Assembly (NCBI GenBank): GCA_017428115.1
Contig: JAFRRK010000002.1
Coordinates: forward strand, 1 to 36,810
Direction: 5' to 3'
DNA length: 36,810 bases
From: Bacteroidales bacterium
GTDB lineage: Bacteria > Bacteroidota > Bacteroidia > Bacteroidales > P3
Made by a program: the position numbers and the translations under genes. The notes beneath the pieces were generated by a model that saw only the letters and a list, made by a program, of their open reading frames with translations, ran no database searches and had not been told where the DNA came from. Shown one piece after another: positions 1 through 8,265 of the stretch. How positions within the stretch are numbered: position 1 is the stretch's first letter; each line of letters begins with the position of its first letter.

Positions 1-105
1 ATCAACAACAAAATCAAAACCCTCAAACGCATGGCTTACGGATTCCGTGACGATCACTATTTCAAACTTCGTCTTCTCGCCTTACATGACTTTAAGGTCG
101 CTTGA
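1..105 (+). CDS. ISL3 family transposase, C-terminal fragment
   Basis: The first 34 codons of the window, in frame 1 to a TGA at 103-105, encode a basic tail with the segment KRMAYGFRDDHYFKLRLL. A lysine-rich helix followed by MA(Y/F)GFR...YFKLR is the recurring C-terminus of ISL3 (IS204/IS1001/IS1165) DDE transposases, so this should be the end of an enzyme of about 400 residues or more; the catalytic residues are upstream of the window. The 3' end overlaps, on the opposite strand, the last codons of the surface-protein reading frame, which reads into the element. Whether the transposase is intact cannot be judged here. Confidence 0.75.
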   Translation: MNNKIKTLKRMAYGFRDDHYFKLRLLALHDFKVA

Positions 106-140
106 TGGCTTGTTCCACCTAAGCAATAATCGGATGAACC
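1..140 (+). mobile_element. Right end of an ISL3-type insertion sequence (partial)
   Basis: The window opens inside a transposase C-terminus (stop at 105), followed by about 35 non-coding bases ending in GGATGAACC at 140. Read on the minus strand this terminus begins GGTTCATCCG, and a GG start is typical of ISL3-family terminal repeats. The boundary at 140/141 is inferred because the neighbouring surface-protein gene is colinear with its family up to position 142 and carries foreign sequence after it. The left end and the target duplication lie outside the window, so neither the IS name nor the target-site duplication can be checked. Confidence 0.7.
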
Positions 141-3100
141 ACTTTTTTACTATCTTCTTGTAGAACACCTGTTCCCTGTCTCCGGCTGCTATGCGGATGC
201 GGACGATATAGGCCCCCGTCGGCAGGCGCGTGATGTCCGCCACCTCTGTCCCCGTATAGGTCGCCACCGTGCGCCCCGTCATGTCCATCAGCACCAGCTC
301 CGCCACCTCTCCCCCCACATACTCCACCACAAACTCCCCCGTTGTCGGGTTGGGCTTCAGTACCGGCTCGGCAGCTGCCGCCAACGCCTTTCCGAGTCCG
401 TACGACAGCCCGGCATCGATAAGCATGGCGTACAGGTCGGAGGCCTTGATGCAGTACTGTCTCTTGCACAGCATATCGTCCTTGCAGACGACAGCATAGA
501 AGCAGATGTTCTCGCCATCGTGCGCCATCTGCGACAGCCGCGCCACGTCGAACATGCCGAGGCCGTTCACCAAGTTGTAGCCGTCGAACAGGTAGTCGAA
601 CACCATGGGTGGCTCGCTCCAGAATGCCAGCACGTTGTCCGCCGACCCCACGTCGGCGGAGAAGTCGAAATAGCCCGTCCCCGCGCTCGAGAGGAGCGCG
701 TTTATCTCTATTTCGAGACCATCCATTTCCGTACCCATGTCGGGAGGGCACGACATCGGGGGCATCAGCTCCACATAGAAGTCCTTGTAGCAAATCGGAC
801 ACTCCAGATAGATACGGAAATCCGCCACCGAGGGCATCAGGCTGGATGTCACCAGATACAGGTTGAATGTGTAGGTCTCACCAGGATTGAGACCGACGGG
901 AACAAAATTGCTGCTCATCGCCATGTTGGGGTCGCCCGACTCCAGGTCGACGCTGTCGAGACACGCCTGGCGGACCATCTTGTTGGTCACCCTCACCTGC
1001 ACGGTATAGTTCAGCTTGCAGTTTTCGACCGTGAGGGTGGTGTCGAATGCTATCTCCAGCGAGTCGCACAGGCAGTAGTCCGTGCCCAGAATGTCGAGCA
1101 GGGGCGAGTCGGCATGGCAGACGTTTCCGTTGTAGTCCACGTGCAGCTGGTAGCTGCCTATGGAATAGAGTGGCTGCGTTAGCGGCGACAGGGTGTAGTT
1201 CCCATTCCCACTACTCACAGACAGGCCGTTGAGGTCCCATTTCCAGCGCACCTCCTCGTTCCCCCTTGTCAGCCCGTAGATGGGCAGCTTGAAGGGAGGG
1301 TCGAAGAACAGCGAGCACCGCTCGTAGCAGCCCGTCAGCATCCCGTCGAAGTCCGGGGCGGAGGGGATGTACAGCTCGCCCGCGTCGGAGAGGCAGCCCG
1401 TGGCGGCGTCGTAGTAGCGGGCGGTGGCGTAGCCGGGGGTGAAGTAGTGCGCCACAGAGCCGTGGTCGCCGTTGCTCCACAGGAAGGTGGGCGTGCCCGA
1501 CGGCACGGGGGCGTTCAGCACCACGGGCGGGTCGCCTATGCAGCGGTTGCCACCGTAGGCGAGGGTCGGCGCGGCAGGCGTGGGCTGTACCACCAGCGTC
1601 TTGATTTCCCGTCCCGCGCAGCCGGTGCCGGTGCCCGTCACGGTAAGCTCCACGGTGTAGCTGCCGGCCTGCTGCGGGGTGAAGGTGACGGTGGAGCTGG
1701 TGCCGGTGAAGACGGTGCTGCCGCCGTTAGAGACAGTCCAGCCATATTGGAACTGGCCGGGGTTGGGTCCGGACTCGCCATGCAGCACTATCGGCATCCC
1801 GGCGCAGAAGTGCCCGTTCTCATAGCTGATAACCGCCTCGGGACTGGGTAGGAACTCGACGTTCAACATCTTCTGTCCCTGGCAATAGTTTTCATTGACA
1901 GCGTAGGCATAGTAGTCGTCAGTGTGATTTGCAAGGTGTGCTACCCCACTAGTATTGCCATCACTCCACCACCAGTTGGTATTATCGAAACCTAACGTGG
2001 AGGGTATTTGGGCATTTCCGTATCGTAGGTTAATTGGGGTTGAATATGGACAAACATTAGTTAGTGGAGCTCTATGGATTTGACCATTTCTCATTATATC
2101 ATAATATGAATTAATGTTTAACGTAGTATTATAAGTACATCCATTCTCATCATTGGATGTAGCGATAATGGAGTAAGCCGTGGCGTCGGTAGGAACATAA
2201 AAATAATTATTGACACTAACGTTATTATTGCCGTCATACTCAAACGTATGAGAAACACTCCCCCCACTCACATCCAAGTACGAGTTGTCGCCAAACTCCC
2301 AGTGTGTCGAAACGATGCTGTTGCCCGACGTGAGCTTGGCGGTCAGCTCTATCGGCGTGTTGTCGCAGGTCTGATTCTGGTAATTCTCGTTGGCGGTTTC
2401 TATTTCCAACAAGTCGCCATTCGGCGGCGTGGTCATGGTCACCTCGCCGAGGTAGCAGTTCATGGCGTTACCATTGTAGTCCCTCAGCCAGAAGGTGTAG
2501 GTGCCCGAGTAGGTGTTGTTGAACTTCACGGTCGGGCTGGCGACCAACGTGGTGCATGAGGTGGCGTTATTGTTCTGGTCTATCATCGTGATGACGCAGC
2601 CATGGCTTGCATCAGTATACGACGAATGGTTGCGTACGATGATCTTGTCGCACGCCTTCTCAAGCGTGAACTTGGGGACAAATGGTGCGATGAAGGTGTA
2701 TCGGCTGTAGTGGCACACTCCCAAGTCCCTGTAGCTCACTTCGACCTCGAACTGTTCGTCAGCATCGATAGTGGTTTCAAAGTCTTTGTTGTACAGTCCT
2801 GACACGACAGGGCTGCCAACGCCTCCCTCCATTATGGTCCATGACACCGAGGAGGGTGGAGAAACCTGCAGCCTCAGCCTCCTCGTGCAGCAGTCGTAGC
2901 CTACCAGCCGCACGTTGATGTCGTCGACACAGTCGTGGTCGAGGTCCAATGGGTCTATATATTTATCAAGGACTATATTACACCCAAATGTAGTATTATT
3001 AAATGAGGTGGAGCAGGGTCTGTCTATATAGCACTGATATGTGCCCGAACCGTATGTGGCAGGGTTGATGTAATAGGTGGTCTCAGTTGGTAGGTTGATG

Positions 3101-5457
3101 CCGTTCAACTCCCAAGAATACTGACAGGTTCCGCACGGCCCCGGATAGGCCGAGAGCAGGTTGGTAGAGGGATTGTACACCAGCCTGTCGTACGGCGGGT
3201 TAGGGCATGCGGTAACAAGGGCGGAGCCTTTGTGGTAGTAGTTGGTGTCGCTACAGAAGTGGTAGGGGCTGTGGTATGCCGTGATGCGGTGCTGCCCACT
3301 ATGATTCAGTGCAAAGGGATACGGCTCGTTCATTGGCACTACGGCGTCGTCGTCCACCCGCCACAGGTAGGGGCTGGGGTAGCCGTGCGTTTCGTAAATA
3401 AATAATGTTTGGCCCATGCAGCCAATATTATCGGGGTCGGTGTCGAGCGTCAGGCTCCCAGGTATCAGGCTCTGGTCGATTGTGATGGTCTGGGATACCG
3501 TACTGCCGGAGCAGTAATCGCGTTCCAGCGTCACGGTGAACGGGTTGTACGTACCGCTGTTGAGATGGTTGAGCTGCAGGCGTATCGAACTCTCCAACGC
3601 GCTGCCCTGCACCGAGGCATATTCCTGGGCAGTGTTCTGTATGCTCCAGCGGTACAGCACCCCCTCCTGGTCGGGGGCTTTCAGTTCCACCTCCGCGCCG
3701 GGACACGCCCTCACGGGGTTGGGCGGGGTGTACGTGGCCAAGGCGAACGGTGTTATGTTGATTGGCAGCGGCGCGGCCGACAGGCAGCCGAGGAGGCGGT
3801 CGTAGTTGTACACGTCCACGCTGCACACCGTCGGACCGTAGCTGAATGTGGCCTCGTTGCCCGTCGCCTCCTGCAATGGGTCGTCGGGGGAGCACTGCAT
3901 GGTCCAGTAGAGCGAGTAGTTGGGGTTGGAGGGCTGTCCCTTGAGCCGGATGGCGCTGTTGGGACACGCCGTGGTGGGATTGTCGGGGTCCATGTCCGCC
4001 GTCGTGGGCGCGGGCGGTGGCGGTAGCACGTTTACCGCATGTGGCGCCGACTTGCAGAAGCTCGGACTCTCGGCAATCACGTGGTACTGACCCGTACTGG
4101 GGAAGGTATAGACAAACTGGTTGGAGGCTGTGACCGTGTGTATGGCGTTTCCCGACGCGTCGTACACAGTCCAGTCGGCCGGCACCGAGGGGTCGGTGGC
4201 AAGGTTGCACTGATTAGACAGACACCCCCTCTCGTCGCCCGTGATACTGAGTGGCGGCAGCACCGATACCGTAAGCGGCTGCGAGGTGAGCGTGCCGCAT
4301 TGGAGGAAGGGGCATCCGTAGGTGGCATTGACGGTGTAGGTGTTCGGCTGATCGAAAACCAGCGTCAGCACATTGGGGCCTTGGCCCTGCTCCATCGTCA
4401 CGCCCGTGGCGGGTGTTACCGACCAATGGTAATCGGTGGAGCCGAAGAGCGGCAGGCTGTACTGCACCGCGTCGCCCACGCACGCAGTCGTGGAACCGCC
4501 GATACCGATGCCGCCGTGCATCACGGGAACCTTGCGCGTCATCAGGTTGGGACACGTCAGCCCCCCGCACAAGCTGCCGTCCAGCGCGACGGTGCCGTAG
4601 CCGTTCTGCGGGTCGTCCCACACCACGGTGACACTGGAGGTGCCTTGCCCGCCGATGATGGTTCCGCCGTCCACATACCAGCGGTACTGCCCGCAAGTGG
4701 TAGGACTCGTGGCACGGTAGGTGACGGTGGCGTCCTCGCAGGCAGTGCCGTAGCAGTCCAGCTCCAGACGGTCGCCCGACAGCACCACTATCTGGTACGT
4801 CTCGCTGTCATAGCAGCCGCAGTTGTTGTAGACACGGTGCACCACCACGTCGTTGTTGTTCACTGCCCCGATTGTGAAACTGGGGGTTGTGGCATGCGCT
4901 GTCGCGCTGCTCCAGTAGTGCCCGGCGATGTCCTCATCACCTGCCGTCGACTGGTCGACGAACGACACCGGTTCGCCCTGGCACACGCGTATGACCTTGT
5001 TGCCCGAGGCATCGACGCTGTACATCGGCACTGAGAGCGAAGCAGCCGTAGGCCGCTCCACAAGCGTGACGTGCTTCGACCAAAAGCAACGATAGCCCGT
5101 CACGCTGGTGACAGTGACCCCCAATGTCCCGTTCGTGCCACCGCCCCACGTCACGGTGACACTTCCGTCCGGATTGGTGGTGTAAGAGTCTTCTCCCCAT
5201 ACATCCCAGACCACGCTGGCCATGGCGGAAGCGGCCAGATTGGTGAAGGCGGTATAGGTGCAGGTCATACCCTGGCACGCTATGAGGTCGCGCTCGTTCA
5301 TGTCGAGAAACAGGCATTTGTCGCCCAGGACGCATTGCGCCTCGAAGTCGCTGGTGACGGTCACGGCACAGGGTGCCTGTCCGTGCGTCACCGTGGGCAG
5401 CATGCACAGCAACGCGCACAGCGCCCATCCGACTCTTTGACAAAATTTCTGTTTCAT
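82..5457 (-). CDS. Giant T9SS-exported surface protein with PKD/Ig-like repeats; 3' end read into an IS
   Basis: A 1791-residue minus-strand protein. Residues 1-26 form a Sec signal peptide (basic start, hydrophobic core, cut near THG-Q). The body is a chain of beta-sandwich-like modules rich in aromatic, Gly, Thr and paired Cys residues, several beginning C-x-G/C-P-G-A/N. A PKD-like unit (WEFGDNS...SHTF) is visible and another starts around PEAVISYENG. Residues about 1695-1772 are a type A T9SS sorting domain (LKPNPTTGEF, then LPTGAYIVRI and KKIVKK). Such proteins are exported through the type IX system, processed and anchored at or released from the surface; adhesion is likely, but no ligand can be named. 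The last 19 residues (1773-1791) are not family-like and are encoded by the adjacent IS end, so the natural stop appears lost. Composition is mosaic, with an AT-rich block around 1890-2250. Its own promoter lies at 5574-5605. Confidence 0.9.
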   Translation of the reverse strand: MKQKFCQRVGWALCALLCMLPTVTHGQAPCAVTVTSDFEAQCVLGDKCLFLDMNERDLIACQGMTCTYTAFTNLAASAMASVVWDVWGEDSYTTNPDGSVTVTWGGGTNGTLGVTVTSVTGYRCFWSKHVTLVERPTAASLSVPMYSVDASGNKVIRVCQGEPVSFVDQSTAGDEDIAGHYWSSATAHATTPSFTIGAVNNNDVVVHRVYNNCGCYDSETYQIVVLSGDRLELDCYGTACEDATVTYRATSPTTCGQYRWYVDGGTIIGGQGTSSVTVVWDDPQNGYGTVALDGSLCGGLTCPNLMTRKVPVMHGGIGIGGSTTACVGDAVQYSLPLFGSTDYHWSVTPATGVTMEQGQGPNVLTLVFDQPNTYTVNATYGCPFLQCGTLTSQPLTVSVLPPLSITGDERGCLSNQCNLATDPSVPADWTVYDASGNAIHTVTASNQFVYTFPSTGQYHVIAESPSFCKSAPHAVNVLPPPPAPTTADMDPDNPTTACPNSAIRLKGQPSNPNYSLYWTMQCSPDDPLQEATGNEATFSYGPTVCSVDVYNYDRLLGCLSAAPLPINITPFALATYTPPNPVRACPGAEVELKAPDQEGVLYRWSIQNTAQEYASVQGSALESSIRLQLNHLNSGTYNPFTVTLERDYCSGSTVSQTITIDQSLIPGSLTLDTDPDNIGCMGQTLFIYETHGYPSPYLWRVDDDAVVPMNEPYPFALNHSGQHRITAYHSPYHFCSDTNYYHKGSALVTACPNPPYDRLVYNPSTNLLSAYPGPCGTCQYSWELNGINLPTETTYYINPATYGSGTYQCYIDRPCSTSFNNTTFGCNIVLDKYIDPLDLDHDCVDDINVRLVGYDCCTRRLRLQVSPPSSVSWTIMEGGVGSPVVSGLYNKDFETTIDADEQFEVEVSYRDLGVCHYSRYTFIAPFVPKFTLEKACDKIIVRNHSSYTDASHGCVITMIDQNNNATSCTTLVASPTVKFNNTYSGTYTFWLRDYNGNAMNCYLGEVTMTTPPNGDLLEIETANENYQNQTCDNTPIELTAKLTSGNSIVSTHWEFGDNSYLDVSGGSVSHTFEYDGNNNVSVNNYFYVPTDATAYSIIATSNDENGCTYNTTLNINSYYDIMRNGQIHRAPLTNVCPYSTPINLRYGNAQIPSTLGFDNTNWWWSDGNTSGVAHLANHTDDYYAYAVNENYCQGQKMLNVEFLPSPEAVISYENGHFCAGMPIVLHGESGPNPGQFQYGWTVSNGGSTVFTGTSSTVTFTPQQAGSYTVELTVTGTGTGCAGREIKTLVVQPTPAAPTLAYGGNRCIGDPPVVLNAPVPSGTPTFLWSNGDHGSVAHYFTPGYATARYYDAATGCLSDAGELYIPSAPDFDGMLTGCYERCSLFFDPPFKLPIYGLTRGNEEVRWKWDLNGLSVSSGNGNYTLSPLTQPLYSIGSYQLHVDYNGNVCHADSPLLDILGTDYCLCDSLEIAFDTTLTVENCKLNYTVQVRVTNKMVRQACLDSVDLESGDPNMAMSSNFVPVGLNPGETYTFNLYLVTSSLMPSVADFRIYLECPICYKDFYVELMPPMSCPPDMGTEMDGLEIEINALLSSAGTGYFDFSADVGSADNVLAFWSEPPMVFDYLFDGYNLVNGLGMFDVARLSQMAHDGENICFYAVVCKDDMLCKRQYCIKASDLYAMLIDAGLSYGLGKALAAAAEPVLKPNPTTGEFVVEYVGGEVAELVLMDMTGRTVATYTGTEVADITRLPTGAYIVRIRIAAGDREQVFYKKIVKKWFIRLLLRWNKPSSDLKVM

Positions 5458-5573
5458 TTACTGTGTTTTTAAAGGTTAATAATCTGTGTTTTTTCAGAGA
5501 GAAAGGCATACCGACTAGGCGAAAGGAGGGGATGGTTTGAAGTAAGAACTAAGAAGCAAATGCAATTCCGCTG

Positions 5574-5605
5574 CAAATATACAACTATTTTTTCCAACTG
5601 GCAAA
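5574..5605 (-). promoter_or_regulatory. Bacteroidetes-type promoter of the giant surface protein
   Basis: On the minus strand a TATATTTG box (plus-strand 5574-5581) matches TAnnTTTG, and a TTTG (plus-strand CAAA, 5602-5605) sits 20 bp upstream of it, the normal -33/-7 spacing of the phylum. The implied transcript starts near 5567, leaving a leader of roughly 110 nt before the ATG at 5457. Confidence 0.75.
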
Positions 5606-6180
5606 GCACCCATCCAGACATTAAATGTTAATTAAATTTAAAATCTTTTGACAATGCTGGAGCACAAGCGATTACAAAATGCATTTTTTTTCAAAAACAC
5701 ACCATTTTTATATCCCATTTTCAACCCTATTTTACCCCTTCTCACACCCTTCCGCCAAAGAAGTTATCAACAACTTTTCAACCACCCGCTACTCGTCGCG
5801 ACTTTCCATCCCAACTTTGCCCCAGCACCTGACCTAACTGCCAAAAATTCAATATTTTTGCTCACAACTGATTTTTACCTCTATCTGCCTCTTACTATAT
5901 AATAGTACTTTAACATTACATCAACGGTATTTCGACGCTTTTTAAAGCGTCGAAATACCGTTGAAATAGCGTCGAAATACCGTTGAAGTACAGTTGATAT
6001 AATCGAACCACTCGGAGGCGATGAGTGAAGAAAAAGGGAGGCAAACGGAGTTCGTTTGCGCTCGGCTATCGAACTTCCATGGATTAATTCATGGTAAATT
6101 AATGATCGCTCTAGTACAATAATGGACTAATTTTTTCGTTATCTCGTTATGAAGACCGAAAACACACAGCAGAAAGCATC
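5606..6180. other. Gene-free AT-rich spacer with repeats
   Basis: The stretch between the divergent surface-protein gene and the plus-strand secreted cluster has no convincing gene. The first 300 bases are AT-rich and low in complexity. Then come the hairpin/direct-repeat element at 5921-5987, a short GCAAACG...CGTTTGC hairpin at about 6042-6060, and an imperfect motif (ATTCATGGTAAATTAATGAT, about 6086-6105) resembling part of the hairpin at 12566-12613. The last feature suggests that pieces of dispersed intergenic repeats lie here. I see no clean TAnnTTTG promoter for the downstream genes. Confidence 0.5.
5921..5987. repeat. 21-bp perfect inverted repeat plus an extra direct copy of one arm
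   Basis: Positions 5921-5941 and 5944-5964 are perfect reverse complements separated by 2 nt and would form a 21-bp stem. The right arm is repeated directly: AGCGTCGAAATACCGTTGAA occurs at 5946-5965 and again at 5968-5987, a 22-bp period, with a degenerate remnant (CAGTTGATA) just after. There is no T-tract on either side, so it is not a normal intrinsic terminator. It may be a dispersed REP-like or MITE-like element. Confidence 0.85.
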
Positions 6181-6726
6181 ATGGAGCTGATAAACAGTCT
6201 GCACCTGTCCAACTGCGTTCCTAGGTATGTCGACATTGATATGGATGATGCCCAATTGTTGACCACAGGCTTGTTGAAGACAGCACAATACTCACTGTGG
6301 GAGATGCGCTACGCCACGGCGGCCAACACCATTGCCATGCTGCATGGTACAAAAACAGAAAATGGGGGGATGTGGAGCATTCTGCAGGTCGCGTCGTGGA
6401 GTCCGACCTGGGTGCCACACAGTGTCCAAGCTGACTATAGGGCGTTAAAGTCGATGGATGTCGGGGCTAACGGGTGGGCTTATTTGGCAGGACGGAGTAT
6501 GCCGGACAAAACGCTTCTCCATTTCCGACAGGATGCGGGCATGATGGAACGGTCGTGCTACTCAACGCGGCCTGCCACCGTCGTGGAAAATATGACATTG
6601 AATCCTGGTGAAGAGCCTGTGTTGGTAGAACCGTCATCCATCCCGATAGGCACAATCACCCCAACCTACATTCAGATAAATGTTACAACCCCGGGATACT
6701 ACCCCCAATGCAATACTTCATATTGA
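6181..6726 (+). pseudogene. Truncated paralogue of the neighbouring secreted hypothetical protein
   Basis: A 181-residue frame with no signal peptide. It resembles the last part of the protein encoded by 6747-8265: both have an ADYR...S(L/M)DV segment, then an LxGxSxxDxxxLHxxxxxxxxxxSCYSTRP block, followed by a similar tail. The match covers only the C-terminal region, so this is best read as the 3' remnant of a paralogue whose 5' part was lost. The frame stays open upstream to 6115 without a better start, and the junction lies next to the repeat-rich spacer. The ATG at 6181 may not be used. It ends 20 bp before the next gene. Function is unknown. Confidence 0.6.
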
Positions 6727-6746
6727 CCGAGAAAAACCAATAATTC

Positions 6747-7265
6747 ATGAAAAAAACGATTCTACTACTGACAATATTGGTATGCTGTGCAGAGATGCCG
6801 CACATCGCGGCACAGACTGTCGCTAACGCGTCTGTCGAGAGCGAATACCCAACAGAATATGGGAAAAACGTCCGTATATGCGTCAATCCCACCGACGGGG
6901 CCACCGTGATCTACTACAGGGATACCGTCCTTGATACGAACTGCTTTATCTACCACAAGCAGGGGGCAACCTCCGACAACAAGTTTGTATGGCCTCCCAT
7001 TCCCGAAGGCACAGGCACTGCCACCTGCACGGTGGAGGACATGAAGATTATCGGCGACACCCTCTACTTCTGTGGAGCGGCGGACTACCCCGACGGTAGT
7101 GTACGAAAACAGAAAGGCTATCTCGGCTGGGTCAGGACATTCCAATTAAAGAGCCCCTTTGGGGGAGTGAGCTTTCAATATCATTCGGATTTTATAGACT
7201 CAGCCCCCCCCTCAAAAAAAGATTGTTGGACTCTCCCACATAGACGGATATTTCGATATAACTGA
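6747..7265 (+). CDS. Secreted hypothetical protein, N-terminal part (frame broken at a C8/A7 tract)
   Basis: A 172-residue frame starting with a clear signal peptide (MKKTILLLTILVCC, cut after HIAAQ). It continues with a Trp/Tyr-rich extracellular-looking sequence. From 7204 it reads through eight C and then seven A residues, after which the product (CWTLPHRRIF) loses its protein-like character and stops. The downstream frame is open from 7198 and reads PPPQKKIVGLSHIDGYF without interruption into the 7270-8265 frame. One base fewer in either tract would join the two into a protein of about 505 residues. I therefore treat this and the next entry as two halves of one gene, either phase-variable, mutated, or affected by a sequencing error. 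No known domain is recognised; the start 20 bp after the truncated paralogue suggests co-transcription. Confidence 0.7.
   Translation: MKKTILLLTILVCCAEMPHIAAQTVANASVESEYPTEYGKNVRICVNPTDGATVIYYRDTVLDTNCFIYHKQGATSDNKFVWPPIPEGTGTATCTVEDMKIIGDTLYFCGAADYPDGSVRKQKGYLGWVRTFQLKSPFGGVSFQYHSDFIDSAPPSKKDCWTLPHRRIFRYN
7204..7220. repeat. C8 + A7 homopolymer pair at the frameshift
   Basis: Eight consecutive C (7204-7211), TC, then seven consecutive A (7214-7220) lie inside the only interval (7198-7265) where the two halves of the secreted gene overlap in open frame. Loss of one base in either run restores a continuous frame; C7 gives Ala-Pro-Pro-Gln-Lys-Lys-Ile at the joint. Confidence 0.9.
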
Positions 7266-7269
7266 CAAT

Positions 7270-8265
7270 ATGGTAAAGATAGGTCTTGTGGGAAAATATG
7301 AATATACTGCAACCGACACAACATCATGCCTACTGCTGGTGAAAACGTCGAGTGGGAGTTGGCCCTACCAATTCCACTACCTGACAGACCCCAAAGAGAC
7401 ATTCACTGACATCGTATTCATTAAAGACAAATGGCTGGTTGTCCCTTCCCGGTTTGAGCATGTGTATCAGGACCACTACAGCTTCGGAATCAGGTATGAG
7501 TCTGTTAGCATCGCTTTTGGAATGTCTAATGCTACCCTACCTCTATTTCAGACCGTACAGAAATTCAATACATACTATATGAACACATCATCCTCTGTCA
7601 GTCAACACCCGACATGGCACAGAAGCGATGTGGATATACACATAGTCGACGACCCTACCTGCACAGCCTATGCAATAGTGGCATACGAATGCGAGGACAC
7701 TGCCATGCAGTGCGATAACCCACAGCAGACAGCCCTCTTCAAATTGAACCTTAATTCGTCACCGAACATCACAATTGATGCCTCACAGTTGGTACACGGA
7801 TATTTCAGGAGTCCGCGTACATTTGTAGGGATTAAAAATGTGCTGGACGACCCTGCGATGGTGCTGCTTCACAGAGGTCTTTGGGACGACGGAGAGATGG
7901 CAAGCGCCCTCCTCTTCCCAACATGGAGCCATTATGGACAGATTGACGGCCTGTTGGCGGACTACCGTAGCAACACCTCCCTGGATGTATACAAGAACCG
8001 ATACATTCGATTGGGTGGGACATCTTTGATGGACAACTACGTCCTTCATTATCATCTGAACAGGCAGCAGATTACTTCGTCGTGTTATTCTACAAGACCG
8101 ACTTTTTTATCCGAGGAATTAAAAGAAAAAGACTCTAGTAATACGTTCATTATTATCCCCGAGTGGATAAATACGTCTCCTATTTTATGGTCATCTTATG
8201 CCATGACATATACATCAATCACCAATAAAAACAGTTGCGAAACAAATTATCTTTTGAAGCAATGA
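7270..8265 (+). CDS. Secreted hypothetical protein, C-terminal part (continuation after frameshift)
   Basis: A 331-residue frame without its own signal peptide. The annotated ATG (7270) is internal: the frame is already protein-like from about 7204 (KKIVGLSHIDGYFDITDN). It contains long beta-rich stretches (for example WLVVPSRFEHVYQDHYSFGI) and a C-terminal region homologous to the truncated paralogue at 6181-6726, sharing the SCYSTRP motif. There is no T9SS sorting domain and no lipobox, so a restored product would be a periplasmic or released protein of about 505 residues. Its stop overlaps the start of the next gene (ATGA at 8262-8265), which suggests translational coupling and a joint role. 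No family is recognised. Confidence 0.7.
   Translation: MVKIGLVGKYEYTATDTTSCLLLVKTSSGSWPYQFHYLTDPKETFTDIVFIKDKWLVVPSRFEHVYQDHYSFGIRYESVSIAFGMSNATLPLFQTVQKFNTYYMNTSSSVSQHPTWHRSDVDIHIVDDPTCTAYAIVAYECEDTAMQCDNPQQTALFKLNLNSSPNITIDASQLVHGYFRSPRTFVGIKNVLDDPAMVLLHRGLWDDGEMASALLFPTWSHYGQIDGLLADYRSNTSLDVYKNRYIRLGGTSLMDNYVLHYHLNRQQITSSCYSTRPTFLSEELKEKDSSNTFIIIPEWINTSPILWSSYAMTYTSITNKNSCETNYLLKQ

Noticed and set aside
119-5034. Many long frames on both strands inside the giant surface-protein gene (for example 520-1182, 3428-4210, 4039-5034)
   Set aside because: They are shadows of a GC-rich coding region: Arg/His/Gly-rich, without domain motifs, signal peptides or promoters, while the minus-strand frame has a signal peptide, repeats and a sorting domain.
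5648-5902. 84-codon plus-strand frame in the AT-rich spacer
   Set aside because: Low-complexity Phe/Leu/Pro/Thr-rich translation, no start context, no homology-like motif.
8235-8261. Upstream start for the InlB-repeat protein
   Set aside because: It would add nine residues before the signal peptide; the ATG at 8262 overlaps the preceding stop as ATGA and places the signal peptide at the N-terminus.
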